A stretch of 5,665 nucleotides of DNA from Streptomyces sp. (lineage in GTDB: Bacteria > Actinomycetota > Actinomycetes > Streptomycetales > Streptomycetaceae): assembly GCA_003519485.1 (NCBI GenBank), contig DOWQ01000583.1:1-5665 (forward strand). The letters run 5' to 3'. A model generated the notes under the pieces. It had not been told where the DNA came from, ran no database searches, and saw nothing but the letters and a program-made list of their open reading frames with translations. Below are positions 1 through 4,984 of the stretch, piece by piece. Within the stretch, counting starts at the first letter, position 1. Every line of letters begins with the position of its first letter. The translations under genes and the position numbers were made by a program.

Positions 1-1
1 G

Positions 2-322
2 GCGGCGCCGGCCCGGCCGGCCGCCGGCACGGGGCCGTCCGCGGGTCAGTGCTCGGCCGGCGAACTGTGCCTCTGGGAGCGGGCGGAGTACGGCGGCAGC
101 CGATCGGTGCACGAGCTGTCCGGCACCGACATCGAGAGCTGCGTGGCGCTGCCCGCCGGTGCCTCCGCCGGCTCGCTGGCGAACCGCACCGGCCGGCCCG
201 TCACCACCTACCAGAGCGCCGAATGCGGCGAGACCGGGGAGTTCGACACCTATCCGGGCGGCGGCACCTGGGTGCCCCGGTCCCCGTACCGGGTGCGGGC
301 GTTCAAGATCTGGGAGAACTGA
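2..322 (+). CDS. Peptidase inhibitor family I36-type small secreted protein, 3' part only
   Basis: The open frame enters from the left edge and runs 106 codons to TGA at 320-322, so the start and any signal peptide lie outside the window. The first ~15 visible residues are Ala/Pro/Gly-rich, like the linker after a signal peptide. The remainder has four cysteines (contexts GQCSAG, ELCLWE, ESCVAL, AECGET), enough for two disulfides, and the pattern CxxGxLCLWExxxYGG followed by a C-terminal VRAFKIWEN. This resembles the beta/gamma-crystallin-like proteins that streptomycete annotations label 'peptidase inhibitor family I36' (Streptomyces metalloproteinase inhibitor SMPI group). Real inhibitory activity is not shown by sequence; many members are uncharacterised extracellular proteins. 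Alternative GTG starts inside this frame (for example at 107) would remove two of the four cysteines and are unlikely. It is convergent with aceE and shares the hairpin at 453-488. Confidence 0.72.
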   Translation, partial: AAPARPAAGTGPSAGQCSAGELCLWERAEYGGSRSVHELSGTDIESCVALPAGASAGSLANRTGRPVTTYQSAECGETGEFDTYPGGGTWVPRSPYRVRAFKIWEN

Positions 323-390
323 CCGGCCGCCGGCCGCGAACCGGACACCCCGAGCGGGGGCCGGGACGTTGGACAGACCCGGGGACGCCG

Positions 391-439
391 GAGAGGCCGG
401 TGGCCGAAGAAGGCGCCCGGAGGCCGGAGACCGAAGAAG
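391..439. repeat. Imperfect tandem repeat, 27-bp period, two copies
   Basis: Bases 391-412 and 418-439 align without gaps at 18 of 22 positions. Both end in the identical 9-mer CCGAAGAAG (404-412 and 431-439). It lies in the non-coding gap between the I36-type gene and aceE. It is probably a small slippage duplication in GC-rich DNA; no function is apparent. Confidence 0.5.
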
Positions 440-452
440 CACGGGAAACGGA

Positions 453-488
453 GCCGGGGCCCGGACCGCTGGCGGTCCGGGCCCCGGC
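453..488. terminator. Bidirectional hairpin terminator between convergent genes
   Basis: This is a perfect inverted repeat: the 17-bp arms 453-469 and 472-488 are exact reverse complements (outer ends GCCGGGG / CCCCGGC), separated by only TG, so the apical loop must open by at least one pair. It lies 33 bases beyond the aceE stop and about 130 bases beyond the I36-type stop. It can therefore serve either strand. There is no U-tract on either side, as is common for streptomycete terminators. On the minus strand the stem is followed by a short TCCGTTTCCC. Confidence 0.85.
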
Positions 489-520
489 ACCTTGCTGCGT
501 GGTGCTGCGCCGGCTCGGCG

Positions 521-3253
521 TTACGCGTCGCCGCCCGCCGCGCCCGGAGCCGCCGCGGAGGCGTCCAGGAGCTGGTAGCGGTCGATCGCCTGCTTCAGCA
601 GCGAGCGGTCGACCTTGCCCTCACGGGCCAGCTCGGTGAGCACACCGAGCACGATCGACTGCGCGTCGATGTGGAAGAAGCGACGGGCCGCGCCGCGGGT
701 GTCGGCGAAGCCGAAGCCGTCGGTGCCCAGCGACTGGTAGGTGCCCGGCACCCAGCGCGCGATCTGGTCCGGCACGGCCCGCATCCAGTCGGACACGGCC
801 ACCTTCGGCCCCTCGGCGCCCTCGAGCTTCGTCGTGACGAACGGGACGCGCTGCTCCTCCTCGGGGTGGAGCAGGTTGTGCTCCTCCACCTCGACGGCGT
901 CGCGCCGCAGCTCGTTCCAGGAGGTCGCCGACCAGACGTCCGCCTTGACGTCCCACTCCTCGGCGAGGATCTGCTGCGCCTCGAGGGCCCACGGCACCGC
1001 TACGCCGGACGCCATGATCTGCGCGGCGTGGCTGCCCTTGTCGCCCGTCCTGAGGCGGTACAGGCCCTTGAGGATGCCCTCGACGTCGACGTCCGCCGGC
1101 TCGGCCGGGTGCTGGATCGGCTCGTTGTAGAGGGTGAGGTAGTAGAAGATGTCCTCGCTGTTCTCGCCGTACATCCTGCGCAGACCGTCCTGGACGATGT
1201 GCGCGATCTCGTACCCGTAGGCCGGGTCGTACGAGACGACCGCCGGGTTCGTGGAGGCGAGCAGCTGCGAGTGGCCGTCCGCGTGCTGGAGGCCCTCGCC
1301 GGTCAGCGTGGTCCGGCCCGCGGTGGCGCCCAGCACGAAGCCGCGCGACAGCTGGTCGGCCATCTGCCAGAACTGGTCGCCGGTCCGCTGGAAGCCGAAC
1401 ATCGAGTAGAAGACGTAGACCGGGATCAGCGGCTCGCCGTGCGTCGCGTAGGCGGAGCCCGCCGCGATCAGCGAGGCGGTGCAGCCGGCCTCGGAGATGC
1501 CGTCGTGCAGCATCTGGCCGGTCGGCGACTCCTTGTAGGCGAGCAGCAGCTCGCGGTCCACGGACTCGTACTGCTGGCCCAGCGGGTTGTAGATCTTCGC
1601 GGACGGGAAGAACGCGTCCATGCCGAAGGTGCGGTACTCGTCGGGGGCGATCAGCACGAAACGCTTGCCGATCTCCTTGTCCCGCATGAGCTCCTTCAGC
1701 ACCCGGACGAAGGCCATGGTGGTGGCGATCGACTGCTGTCCGGAGCCCTTCTTCGTCACCGCGTAGGTCTTGTCCCCGGGGAGGGGCAGCGGCTTCGACC
1801 GCACCACGCGGGTCGGCACATAGCCGTCCAGCCCCTGGCGCCGGTCGTGCATGTACTGGATCTCCTCGGAGTCGCGCCCCGGGTGGTAGTACGGCGGCAG
1901 GCCGGACTCCAGCTCCTTGTCCGGAATCGGCAGGTGCAGCCGGTCCCGGAAGTGCTTGAGGTCGTCGACCGTCAGCTTCTTCATCTGGTGGGTCGCGTTG
2001 CGGCCCTCGAAGTTCGGGCCGAGCGTCCAGCCCTTGACGGTCTGCGCCAGGATGACGGTCGGCTGGCCCTTGTGCTCCTTGGCCGCCTTGTACGCCGCGT
2101 AGATCTTCCGGTGGTCGTGGCCGCCGCGACCCAGGTGCAGGATCTGGTCGTCGGTCATGCCCTCGACCATCTTCCGCAGCCGGTGGTCGTCACCGAAGAA
2201 GTGGTCACGGATGTACGAGCCGGTCTCCGTGGCGTACGTCTGGAACTGGCCGTCCGGGGTGGTGTTGAGCTTGTTGACCAGCACACCGTCGCGGTCCTGC
2301 GCGAGCAGCGGGTCCCAGCTGCGGTCCCACACCAGCTTGATCACATTCCAGCCGGCGCCGCGGAACTGCGACTCCAGCTCCTGCATGATCTTGCCGTTGC
2401 CGCGCACCGGGCCGTCGAGCCGCTGGAGGTTGCAGTTGACGACGAAAGTGAGGTTGTCCAGGCCCTCACGGGCGGCGATGGACAGCTGGCCGAGCGACTC
2501 CGGCTCATCCATCTCGCCGTCGCCGAGGTAGGCCCAGACGTGCGACTTGGAGGTGTCCGCGATGTCGCGGGCCTCCATGTAGCGGTTCATCCGCGCCTGG
2601 AAGATCGCGCCGAGCGGGCCGAGGCCCATCGAGACGGTCGGGAATTCCCAGAAGTCCGGCATCGACCGCGGGTGCGGATAGCTGGAGAGCGCGTCGGGGG
2701 CCTTCGACTTCTCCTGGCGGAAGCCGTCGAGCTGCGCCTCGGTGAGGCGGTCGAGCAGGAAGGCCCGGGCGTACACGCCCGGCGACGCATGGCCCTGGAA
2801 GAAGACCTGGTCTCCGCCGTCGCCCTTGTCCTTGCCGCGGAAGAAGTGGTTGAAGCCCACGTCGTAGAGCGATGCCGAGGAGGCGAAGGTGGCGATGTGG
2901 CCGCCCACCCCGATTCCCGGACGCTGGGCGCGGGAGACCATGACGGCCGCGTTCCAACGGGTCGCGTTCAGGACCTTGCGCTCGATCTCCTCGTTGCCGG
3001 GGAAGAACGGCTCGTCCTTGGTCGCGATCGTGTTGACGTAGTCCGTGCTGCGCATCTCGGGGACGGCGACACGCTTCGCGCGCGCGTGCTCGATGAGGCG
3101 AAGCATCAGGTAGCGAGCACGTTCCCGGCCCCGCTCGTCGACGGCTGCGTCGAGCGAGTCGAGCCATTCCTGGGTCTCTTCGGGATCAAAGTCCGGGACC
3201 TGGCTGGGAAGGCCGCCAATGATGATCGGGTTGCGATCGGATCCGGAAGCCAC
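521..3253 (-). CDS. aceE: Pyruvate dehydrogenase E1 component, homodimeric type (AceE)
   Basis: This is the thiamine-diphosphate-dependent E1 of the cytoplasmic pyruvate dehydrogenase complex. It decarboxylates pyruvate and acetylates the lipoyl group of the E2 subunit, supplying acetyl-CoA. The protein is 910 aa, normal for the single-chain actinobacterial/gammaproteobacterial type. Visible features are GGH at 117-119 and QGH at 153-155 (equivalents of E. coli H106/H142), the ThDP/Mg motif GDGEMDEPES from 244 ending at NCN 273-275, the active-site loop RGGHD at 376-380 (E. coli H407 equivalent), the ISEAG Glu588 that activates ThDP, and GEGLQHADGH at 652-661 (E. coli H640 equivalent). The C-terminal transketolase-like domain ends near 895, followed by an Ala/Gly-rich tail. 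The frame stays open to 3412, but I start at GTG 3253 because the protein then begins with the family-typical [M]ASGSDRNPII and has GAAGGAA 4 bases upstream. It is divergent from the DUF3052 gene. No E2 gene is adjacent. Confidence 0.97.
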   Translation of the reverse strand: MASGSDRNPIIIGGLPSQVPDFDPEETQEWLDSLDAAVDERGRERARYLMLRLIEHARAKRVAVPEMRSTDYVNTIATKDEPFFPGNEEIERKVLNATRWNAAVMVSRAQRPGIGVGGHIATFASSASLYDVGFNHFFRGKDKGDGGDQVFFQGHASPGVYARAFLLDRLTEAQLDGFRQEKSKAPDALSSYPHPRSMPDFWEFPTVSMGLGPLGAIFQARMNRYMEARDIADTSKSHVWAYLGDGEMDEPESLGQLSIAAREGLDNLTFVVNCNLQRLDGPVRGNGKIMQELESQFRGAGWNVIKLVWDRSWDPLLAQDRDGVLVNKLNTTPDGQFQTYATETGSYIRDHFFGDDHRLRKMVEGMTDDQILHLGRGGHDHRKIYAAYKAAKEHKGQPTVILAQTVKGWTLGPNFEGRNATHQMKKLTVDDLKHFRDRLHLPIPDKELESGLPPYYHPGRDSEEIQYMHDRRQGLDGYVPTRVVRSKPLPLPGDKTYAVTKKGSGQQSIATTMAFVRVLKELMRDKEIGKRFVLIAPDEYRTFGMDAFFPSAKIYNPLGQQYESVDRELLLAYKESPTGQMLHDGISEAGCTASLIAAGSAYATHGEPLIPVYVFYSMFGFQRTGDQFWQMADQLSRGFVLGATAGRTTLTGEGLQHADGHSQLLASTNPAVVSYDPAYGYEIAHIVQDGLRRMYGENSEDIFYYLTLYNEPIQHPAEPADVDVEGILKGLYRLRTGDKGSHAAQIMASGVAVPWALEAQQILAEEWDVKADVWSATSWNELRRDAVEVEEHNLLHPEEEQRVPFVTTKLEGAEGPKVAVSDWMRAVPDQIARWVPGTYQSLGTDGFGFADTRGAARRFFHIDAQSIVLGVLTELAREGKVDRSLLKQAIDRYQLLDASAAAPGAAGGDA

Positions 3254-3257
3254 GCTG

Positions 3258-3264
3258 TTCCTTC
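3258..3264 (-). promoter_or_regulatory. Ribosome binding site deciding the aceE GTG start
   Basis: On the minus strand GAAGGAA is followed by CAGC and then GTG (3253-3251). In-frame ATGs further upstream (3304, 3331) lack comparable purine tracts at proper spacing and would add non-conserved N-terminal residues. Confidence 0.8.
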
Positions 3265-3314
3265 GCTGTTCGGTAAAGCTCTGCTGGTGTCGCGCCGCCT
3301 CCATCGTGGACCGC

Positions 3315-3330
3315 TGACGCGAAAACGTCA
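3315..3330 (-). promoter_or_regulatory. Stem-loop in the aceE leader
   Basis: On the aceE (minus) strand TGACG and CGTCA are perfect 5-bp arms around a TTTTCG loop. If transcription starts upstream near 3400, this structure sits in the 5' UTR about 60 bases before the GTG. The stem is short, so it may be incidental. Confidence 0.3.
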
Positions 3331-3339
3331 TCTCTACTG

Positions 3340-3352
3340 GGCGGTAACCGCC
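3340..3352. promoter_or_regulatory. Odd palindrome GGCGGT-N-ACCGCC, candidate operator
   Basis: Bases 3340-3345 and 3347-3352 are exact reverse complements around one central base. The site lies about 90 bases upstream of the aceE start, in its expected leader or promoter. A compact symmetric site of this sort suits a dimeric repressor, but the regulator is not identifiable from sequence. Confidence 0.3.
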
Positions 3353-3375
3353 ACTCTGTGAGACAACGCGCCGTA

Positions 3376-3401
3376 TTGGCCGGCATGGGTAAGTCGGCCA
3401 A
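3376..3401. promoter_or_regulatory. Inverted repeat TTGGCCG-N12-CGGCCAA, candidate operator of aceE
   Basis: Perfect 7-bp arms lie at 3376-3382 and 3395-3401, separated by 12 bases. It is A/T-edged and widely spaced, so it looks more like two operator half-sites than a terminator stem. It lies immediately downstream of a TATGGT hexamer on the minus strand (3413-3408), where an aceE transcription start would fall. Confidence 0.35.
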
Positions 3402-3407
3402 ATCGCA

Positions 3408-3413
3408 ACCATA
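3408..3413 (-). promoter_or_regulatory. Possible aceE -10 box (TATGGT)
   Basis: TATGGT on the minus strand fits the TANNNT pattern of vegetative streptomycete promoters and would start transcription close to 3400, giving a leader of about 150 bases. No convincing -35 hexamer sits 17-18 bases upstream (the sequence there is G/C-rich), so this is only a candidate. It would need an activator or a non-canonical sigma factor. Confidence 0.25.
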
Positions 3414-3486
3414 CGCCCACGTCCCCGTAGCCCTGCGTACGGCTGTTCGTCCCCGTTCGGCCCAGCGGCCCGGGAGGGTGCCAGGC

Positions 3487-3516
3487 TTGGCGAACCCTTG
3501 TGTCGGGGATCACAAT
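3487..3516 (+). promoter_or_regulatory. Possible promoter of the DUF3052 gene (TTGGCG-N18-CACAAT)
   Basis: The -35-like TTGGCG (3487-3492) and -10-like CACAAT (3511-3516) are 18 bases apart. The -10 keeps the important second A and final T but not the first T. Transcription would begin near 3523, leaving a leader of about 147 bases that includes the hairpin at 3612-3631. The Crp-like palindrome lies inside this promoter. Confidence 0.3.
3498..3515. promoter_or_regulatory. Crp/GlxR-like palindromic site
   Basis: TTGTG (3498-3502) and CACAA (3511-3515) form a perfect inverted repeat, and the core reads TGTGT-CGGGGA-TCACA. This matches the TGTGA-N6-TCACA class bound by Crp-family regulators (E. 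coli CRP, mycobacterial Crp, corynebacterial GlxR) at all positions but one. It also fits the GTG-N8-CAC skeleton reported for the S. coelicolor Crp. It lies in the divergent region, about 245 bases from the aceE start and about 155 from the DUF3052 start. Binding is inferred from sequence only. Confidence 0.45.
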
Positions 3517-3611
3517 TGGGTGTGCGTCTTGCGGCGAGAAGTCAACGTTTGGGCGGGATCGGCGGCCAGGTACTTGCGCGATCCGCCCGGTCCGTGTGGA
3601 CTACGCCCAAT

Positions 3612-3631
3612 GCCCCGCGCGTGCGCGGGGC
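3612..3631 (+). promoter_or_regulatory. GC hairpin in the DUF3052 leader (attenuator or operator)
   Basis: GCCCCGCGC (3612-3620) and GCGCGGGGC (3623-3631) are perfect 9-bp arms around GT. After ten bases comes a TTTT run (3641-3644), then the SD at 3658. As RNA it is a stable stem with a small loop and could be an attenuator-like structure. As DNA it is a compact palindrome that could bind a dimer. The sequence does not decide between these. Confidence 0.4.
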
Positions 3632-3669
3632 GGATCAGCATTTTCTCGAAACACGACAGGAGGCAATCC

Positions 3670-4110
3670 GTGAGCGCGACCGCGGACCACGCGGAGGAGC
3701 GGACCAACCCTGCCGCGAGGCTGGGTTTTCAGCCCGGGCAGGTGGTCCAGGAGCTCGGTTACGACGACGACGCCGAGCAGCAGCTGCGTGATGCCATCGA
3801 GGCACTCACCGGCACGGAGCTCGTCGACGAGGACTACGACGACGTGGCCGACGCCGTGGTGCTGTGGTTCCGAGAGGACGACGGCGACCTGACGGACGCG
3901 CTGGTGGACGCCACCACCATGATCGACGCGGGGGCTCCGGTCTGGCTGATGACGCCGAAGACCGGCCGCGACGGCTACGTCGAGGCCAGCGACATCGGCG
4001 AGGCCGCCACCACCGCCGGGCTGGCTCAGACCAGCAGCGTGAACGCCGGTAAGGACTGGACCGGCAGCCGTCTGGTGACCCCCAAGACGGCCCGCTCCGG
4101 CAAGCGGTAG
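3670..4110 (+). CDS. DUF3052 domain-containing protein, function unknown
   Basis: This is a 146-aa acidic cytoplasmic protein with no signal peptide or membrane segment. The GTG start at 3670 is supported by AGGAGG at 3658-3663, six bases upstream. The DUF3052 pattern is clear: an N-terminal LGFQPGQVVQELG segment (18-30); a hydrophobic strand DAVVLWF (61-67); a helix leading to GAPVWLMTPK (88-97), where the family has a conserved W-x-x-x-PK; DIGEAATTAGLAQ (108-120); and the C-terminal KDWTGSRLV (128-136). The alternation of strands and helices suggests a small alpha/beta fold, but no catalytic residues are evident. TPKT occurs twice (95-98 and 137-140). The acidic patch at 31-79 has about 21 Asp/Glu. 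It is divergent from aceE and followed by its own strong terminator, so it is probably monocistronic. From memory the M. tuberculosis homologue (Rv2239c) also lies between aceE and ahpE. I do not know its function. Confidence 0.9.
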   Translation: MSATADHAEERTNPAARLGFQPGQVVQELGYDDDAEQQLRDAIEALTGTELVDEDYDDVADAVVLWFREDDGDLTDALVDATTMIDAGAPVWLMTPKTGRDGYVEASDIGEAATTAGLAQTSSVNAGKDWTGSRLVTPKTARSGKR

Positions 4111-4139
4111 TCCACCGGCCGACGCTCCGTACCGACTGT

Positions 4140-4177
4140 CATCGTGCCCCCGCGGTTTCCACCGCGGGGGCACGATG
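4140..4177 (+). terminator. Intrinsic hairpin terminator of the DUF3052 gene
   Basis: Perfect 17-bp arms (4140-4156 and 4161-4177) enclose a TTCC tetraloop, 29 bases after the DUF3052 stop codon. There is no U-tract downstream, in keeping with the I-shaped terminators common in Streptomyces. Its strength argues that the downstream peroxiredoxin gene is transcribed mainly from a separate promoter. Confidence 0.88.
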
Positions 4178-4275
4178 CCGTCCGCCCGGAGAGCAGTGAC
4201 AGACTGGCCCCGGAACCCGCCCGGCGGCCGTACGGCAGGCGAACCGGGCCCGGGGTTCCATGTGCGTTGCGACCG

Positions 4276-4298
4276 GGCCGGCGCATCCGACGCCGGCC
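4276..4298 (+). promoter_or_regulatory. GC hairpin in the peroxiredoxin leader
   Basis: GGCCGGCG (4276-4283) and CGCCGGCC (4291-4298) are perfect 8-bp arms around a seven-base CATCCGA loop. The hairpin ends 10 bases before the GAGAGGG Shine-Dalgarno. Further upstream, GGAACCC (4212-4218) and GGGTTCC (4253-4259) form a looser inverted repeat, and GAACC / GGTTC (4241-4245 and 4254-4258) can pair alternatively with it. I see no convincing promoter between the terminator and this hairpin. Confidence 0.4.
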
Positions 4299-4308
4299 AC
4301 ATGACGAC

Positions 4309-4315
4309 GAGAGGG
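4309..4315 (+). promoter_or_regulatory. Ribosome binding site deciding the peroxiredoxin start
   Basis: GAGAGGG lies nine bases before ATG 4325. The in-frame ATG at 4316 abuts this purine tract with no spacer and the one at 4301 precedes it, so ATG 4325, giving MAIDVG, is preferred. Confidence 0.75.
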
Positions 4316-4324
4316 ATGCGCCCC

Positions 4325-4783
4325 ATGGCGATCGATGTCGGTACGAAGGCCCCGGACCTGGAGCTGAAGAACCAGCACGGCGAGCTCGTGAAGCTCTCCG
4401 ACTTCCGCGGCGAGAAGAACGTCGTGCTCCTCTTCTATCCGTTCGCGTTCACCGGGGTCTGCACCGGCGAGCTGTGCGCTCTCCGCGACGAGCTGCCGAA
4501 GTTCGTCAACGACGACGTCCAGCTGCTCGCCGTCTCCTGCGACTCCCCGTTCTCGCTGCGGGTCTTCGCCGAGCAGGAGGGCCTGGAGTACCCGCTGCTG
4601 TCCGACTTCTGGCCGCACGGCGAGGGCTCCCGCGCTTTCGGCGTCTTCGACGAGGACAAGGGCTGCGCGGTGCGCGGCACCTTCGTCATCGACAAGGACG
4701 GCGTGGTCCGCTGGACCGTCGTCAACGCCATACCGGACGCCCGCGACCTGAACGAGTACCTCACGGCCCTCGGCACCCTCTGA
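4325..4783 (+). CDS. Peroxiredoxin, AhpE-like with a Bcp-type second cysteine
   Basis: This is a cytoplasmic thiol peroxidase that reduces H2O2, organic peroxides or peroxynitrite through a peroxidatic cysteine. The protein is 152 aa, the usual AhpE/Bcp length. The thioredoxin-like peroxiredoxin fold is shown by the GTKAPDLEL start, KNVVLLFYPFAFTGVC, the family-typical LLSDFWPHG (91-99) and RGTFVID (117-123). The catalytic set is Pro39, Thr43, Cys46 (PxxxTxxC) and Arg117. The SDFWPHG segment places it with AhpE. However, it has Cys51 (CTGELC), the spacing of the resolving cysteine in E. coli Bcp, which M. tuberculosis AhpE lacks as I recall it. Cys72 and Cys114 are also present. A disulfide-forming atypical 2-Cys mechanism is therefore possible. 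It is transcriptionally insulated from the DUF3052 gene by a strong terminator and carries its own leader hairpin. No OxyR or SigR site was recognised. Confidence 0.93.
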   Translation: MAIDVGTKAPDLELKNQHGELVKLSDFRGEKNVVLLFYPFAFTGVCTGELCALRDELPKFVNDDVQLLAVSCDSPFSLRVFAEQEGLEYPLLSDFWPHGEGSRAFGVFDEDKGCAVRGTFVIDKDGVVRWTVVNAIPDARDLNEYLTALGTL

Positions 4784-4850
4784 CGGGTACGCGGCACCGG
4801 GGGCGCGGGGCGGGGGGAGTGGGCGACGCGGCACGACCGACGCGGGACCC

Positions 4851-4874
4851 GGCCGCCCGGTGGCCCCGGCGGCC
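4851..4874 (+). terminator. Possible terminator after the peroxiredoxin gene
   Basis: GGCCGCC (4851-4857) and GGCGGCC (4868-4874) are perfect arms. After one C-C mismatch, GG/CC continues the stem to a TGGC loop. It lies about 68 bases past the stop. The stem is shorter than the other terminators in the window and no U-tract follows, so read-through into terD cannot be excluded. Confidence 0.4.
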
Positions 4875-4923
4875 TCCCGGTGCGGCGCGCGGCCGCTTCC
4901 CGGCAGCGGGCCGGGCGAAGAGC

Positions 4924-4953
4924 CTGTCCACCGGGGGTGCCGCTCACTAGGAT
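4924..4953 (+). promoter_or_regulatory. Probable terD promoter (CTGTCC-N18-TAGGAT)
   Basis: TAGGAT (4948-4953) is an ideal streptomycete vegetative -10 box (TANNNT). Eighteen bases upstream CTGTCC (4924-4929) shares the TG and C of TTGACA. Transcription would start near 4960, giving a leader of about 68 bases. This is the best promoter match in the window. Confidence 0.55.
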
Positions 4954-4967
4954 CGATCTCGTTGATC

Positions 4968-4978
4968 CGATGTCATCG
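4968..4978. promoter_or_regulatory. Palindrome CGATG-T-CATCG downstream of the terD -10 box
   Basis: Perfect 5-bp arms surround one base, 14 bases beyond the -10 box. It follows a partly overlapping inverted repeat GGATC (4950-4954) / GATCC (4964-4968). Placement around and just past the expected +1 suits a repressor operator, but short palindromes occur by chance. Confidence 0.28.
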
Positions 4979-4984
4979 CACGAC

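Larger units (their letters stand above)
3254..3669. other. Divergent control region between aceE and the DUF3052 gene
   Basis: These 416 non-coding bases separate the two divergent starts. Reading from the aceE side it holds: the aceE SD; a leader stem-loop (3315-3330); an odd palindrome (3340-3352); an inverted repeat with 7-bp arms (3376-3401) beside a possible aceE -10 box; a 9-bp direct repeat CGTCCCCGT (3420-3428 and 3448-3456); a Crp-like palindrome (3498-3515) overlapping a possible DUF3052 promoter; and a GC hairpin (3612-3631) ahead of the DUF3052 SD. No additional gene is convincing here: the short open frames lack SD sequences and are extensions or shadows of the flanking genes. 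Confidence 0.75.

Noticed and set aside
49..639. A 196-codon plus-strand frame overlapping the I36-type gene and the aceE 3' end
   Set aside because: It is Arg/Pro-rich out-of-frame translation that runs through the terminator hairpin into aceE antisense. The I36 frame has the conserved cysteines instead.
671..3361. An 896-codon open frame on the plus strand, antisense to aceE
   Set aside because: Its composition is the Arg/Val/Leu/Gly-rich pattern produced by reading a high-GC gene on the opposite strand. It has no recognisable domain or SD, and the minus-strand AceE is unambiguous. Long antisense frames are expected in streptomycete DNA.
3254..3412. N-terminal extension of AceE to an upstream start
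   Set aside because: The extra 53 residues are not typical of AceE. The GTG at 3253 has a good SD and gives the standard ASGSDRNPII start, and the extension would cover the candidate promoter elements.
4212..4268. SigR or ECF-type promoter (GGAA...N...CGTT) before the peroxiredoxin
   Set aside because: GGAAC (4212-4216) and CGAACC (4240-4245) are present, but no GTT/CGTT lies at the 16-19 base spacing these sigma factors need. The CGTT at 4265 fits neither well.
4139..4834. A 231-codon minus-strand frame opposite the peroxiredoxin
   Set aside because: It is a shadow of the real gene. It also crosses the DUF3052 terminator and the peroxiredoxin leader, and no domain is recognisable.
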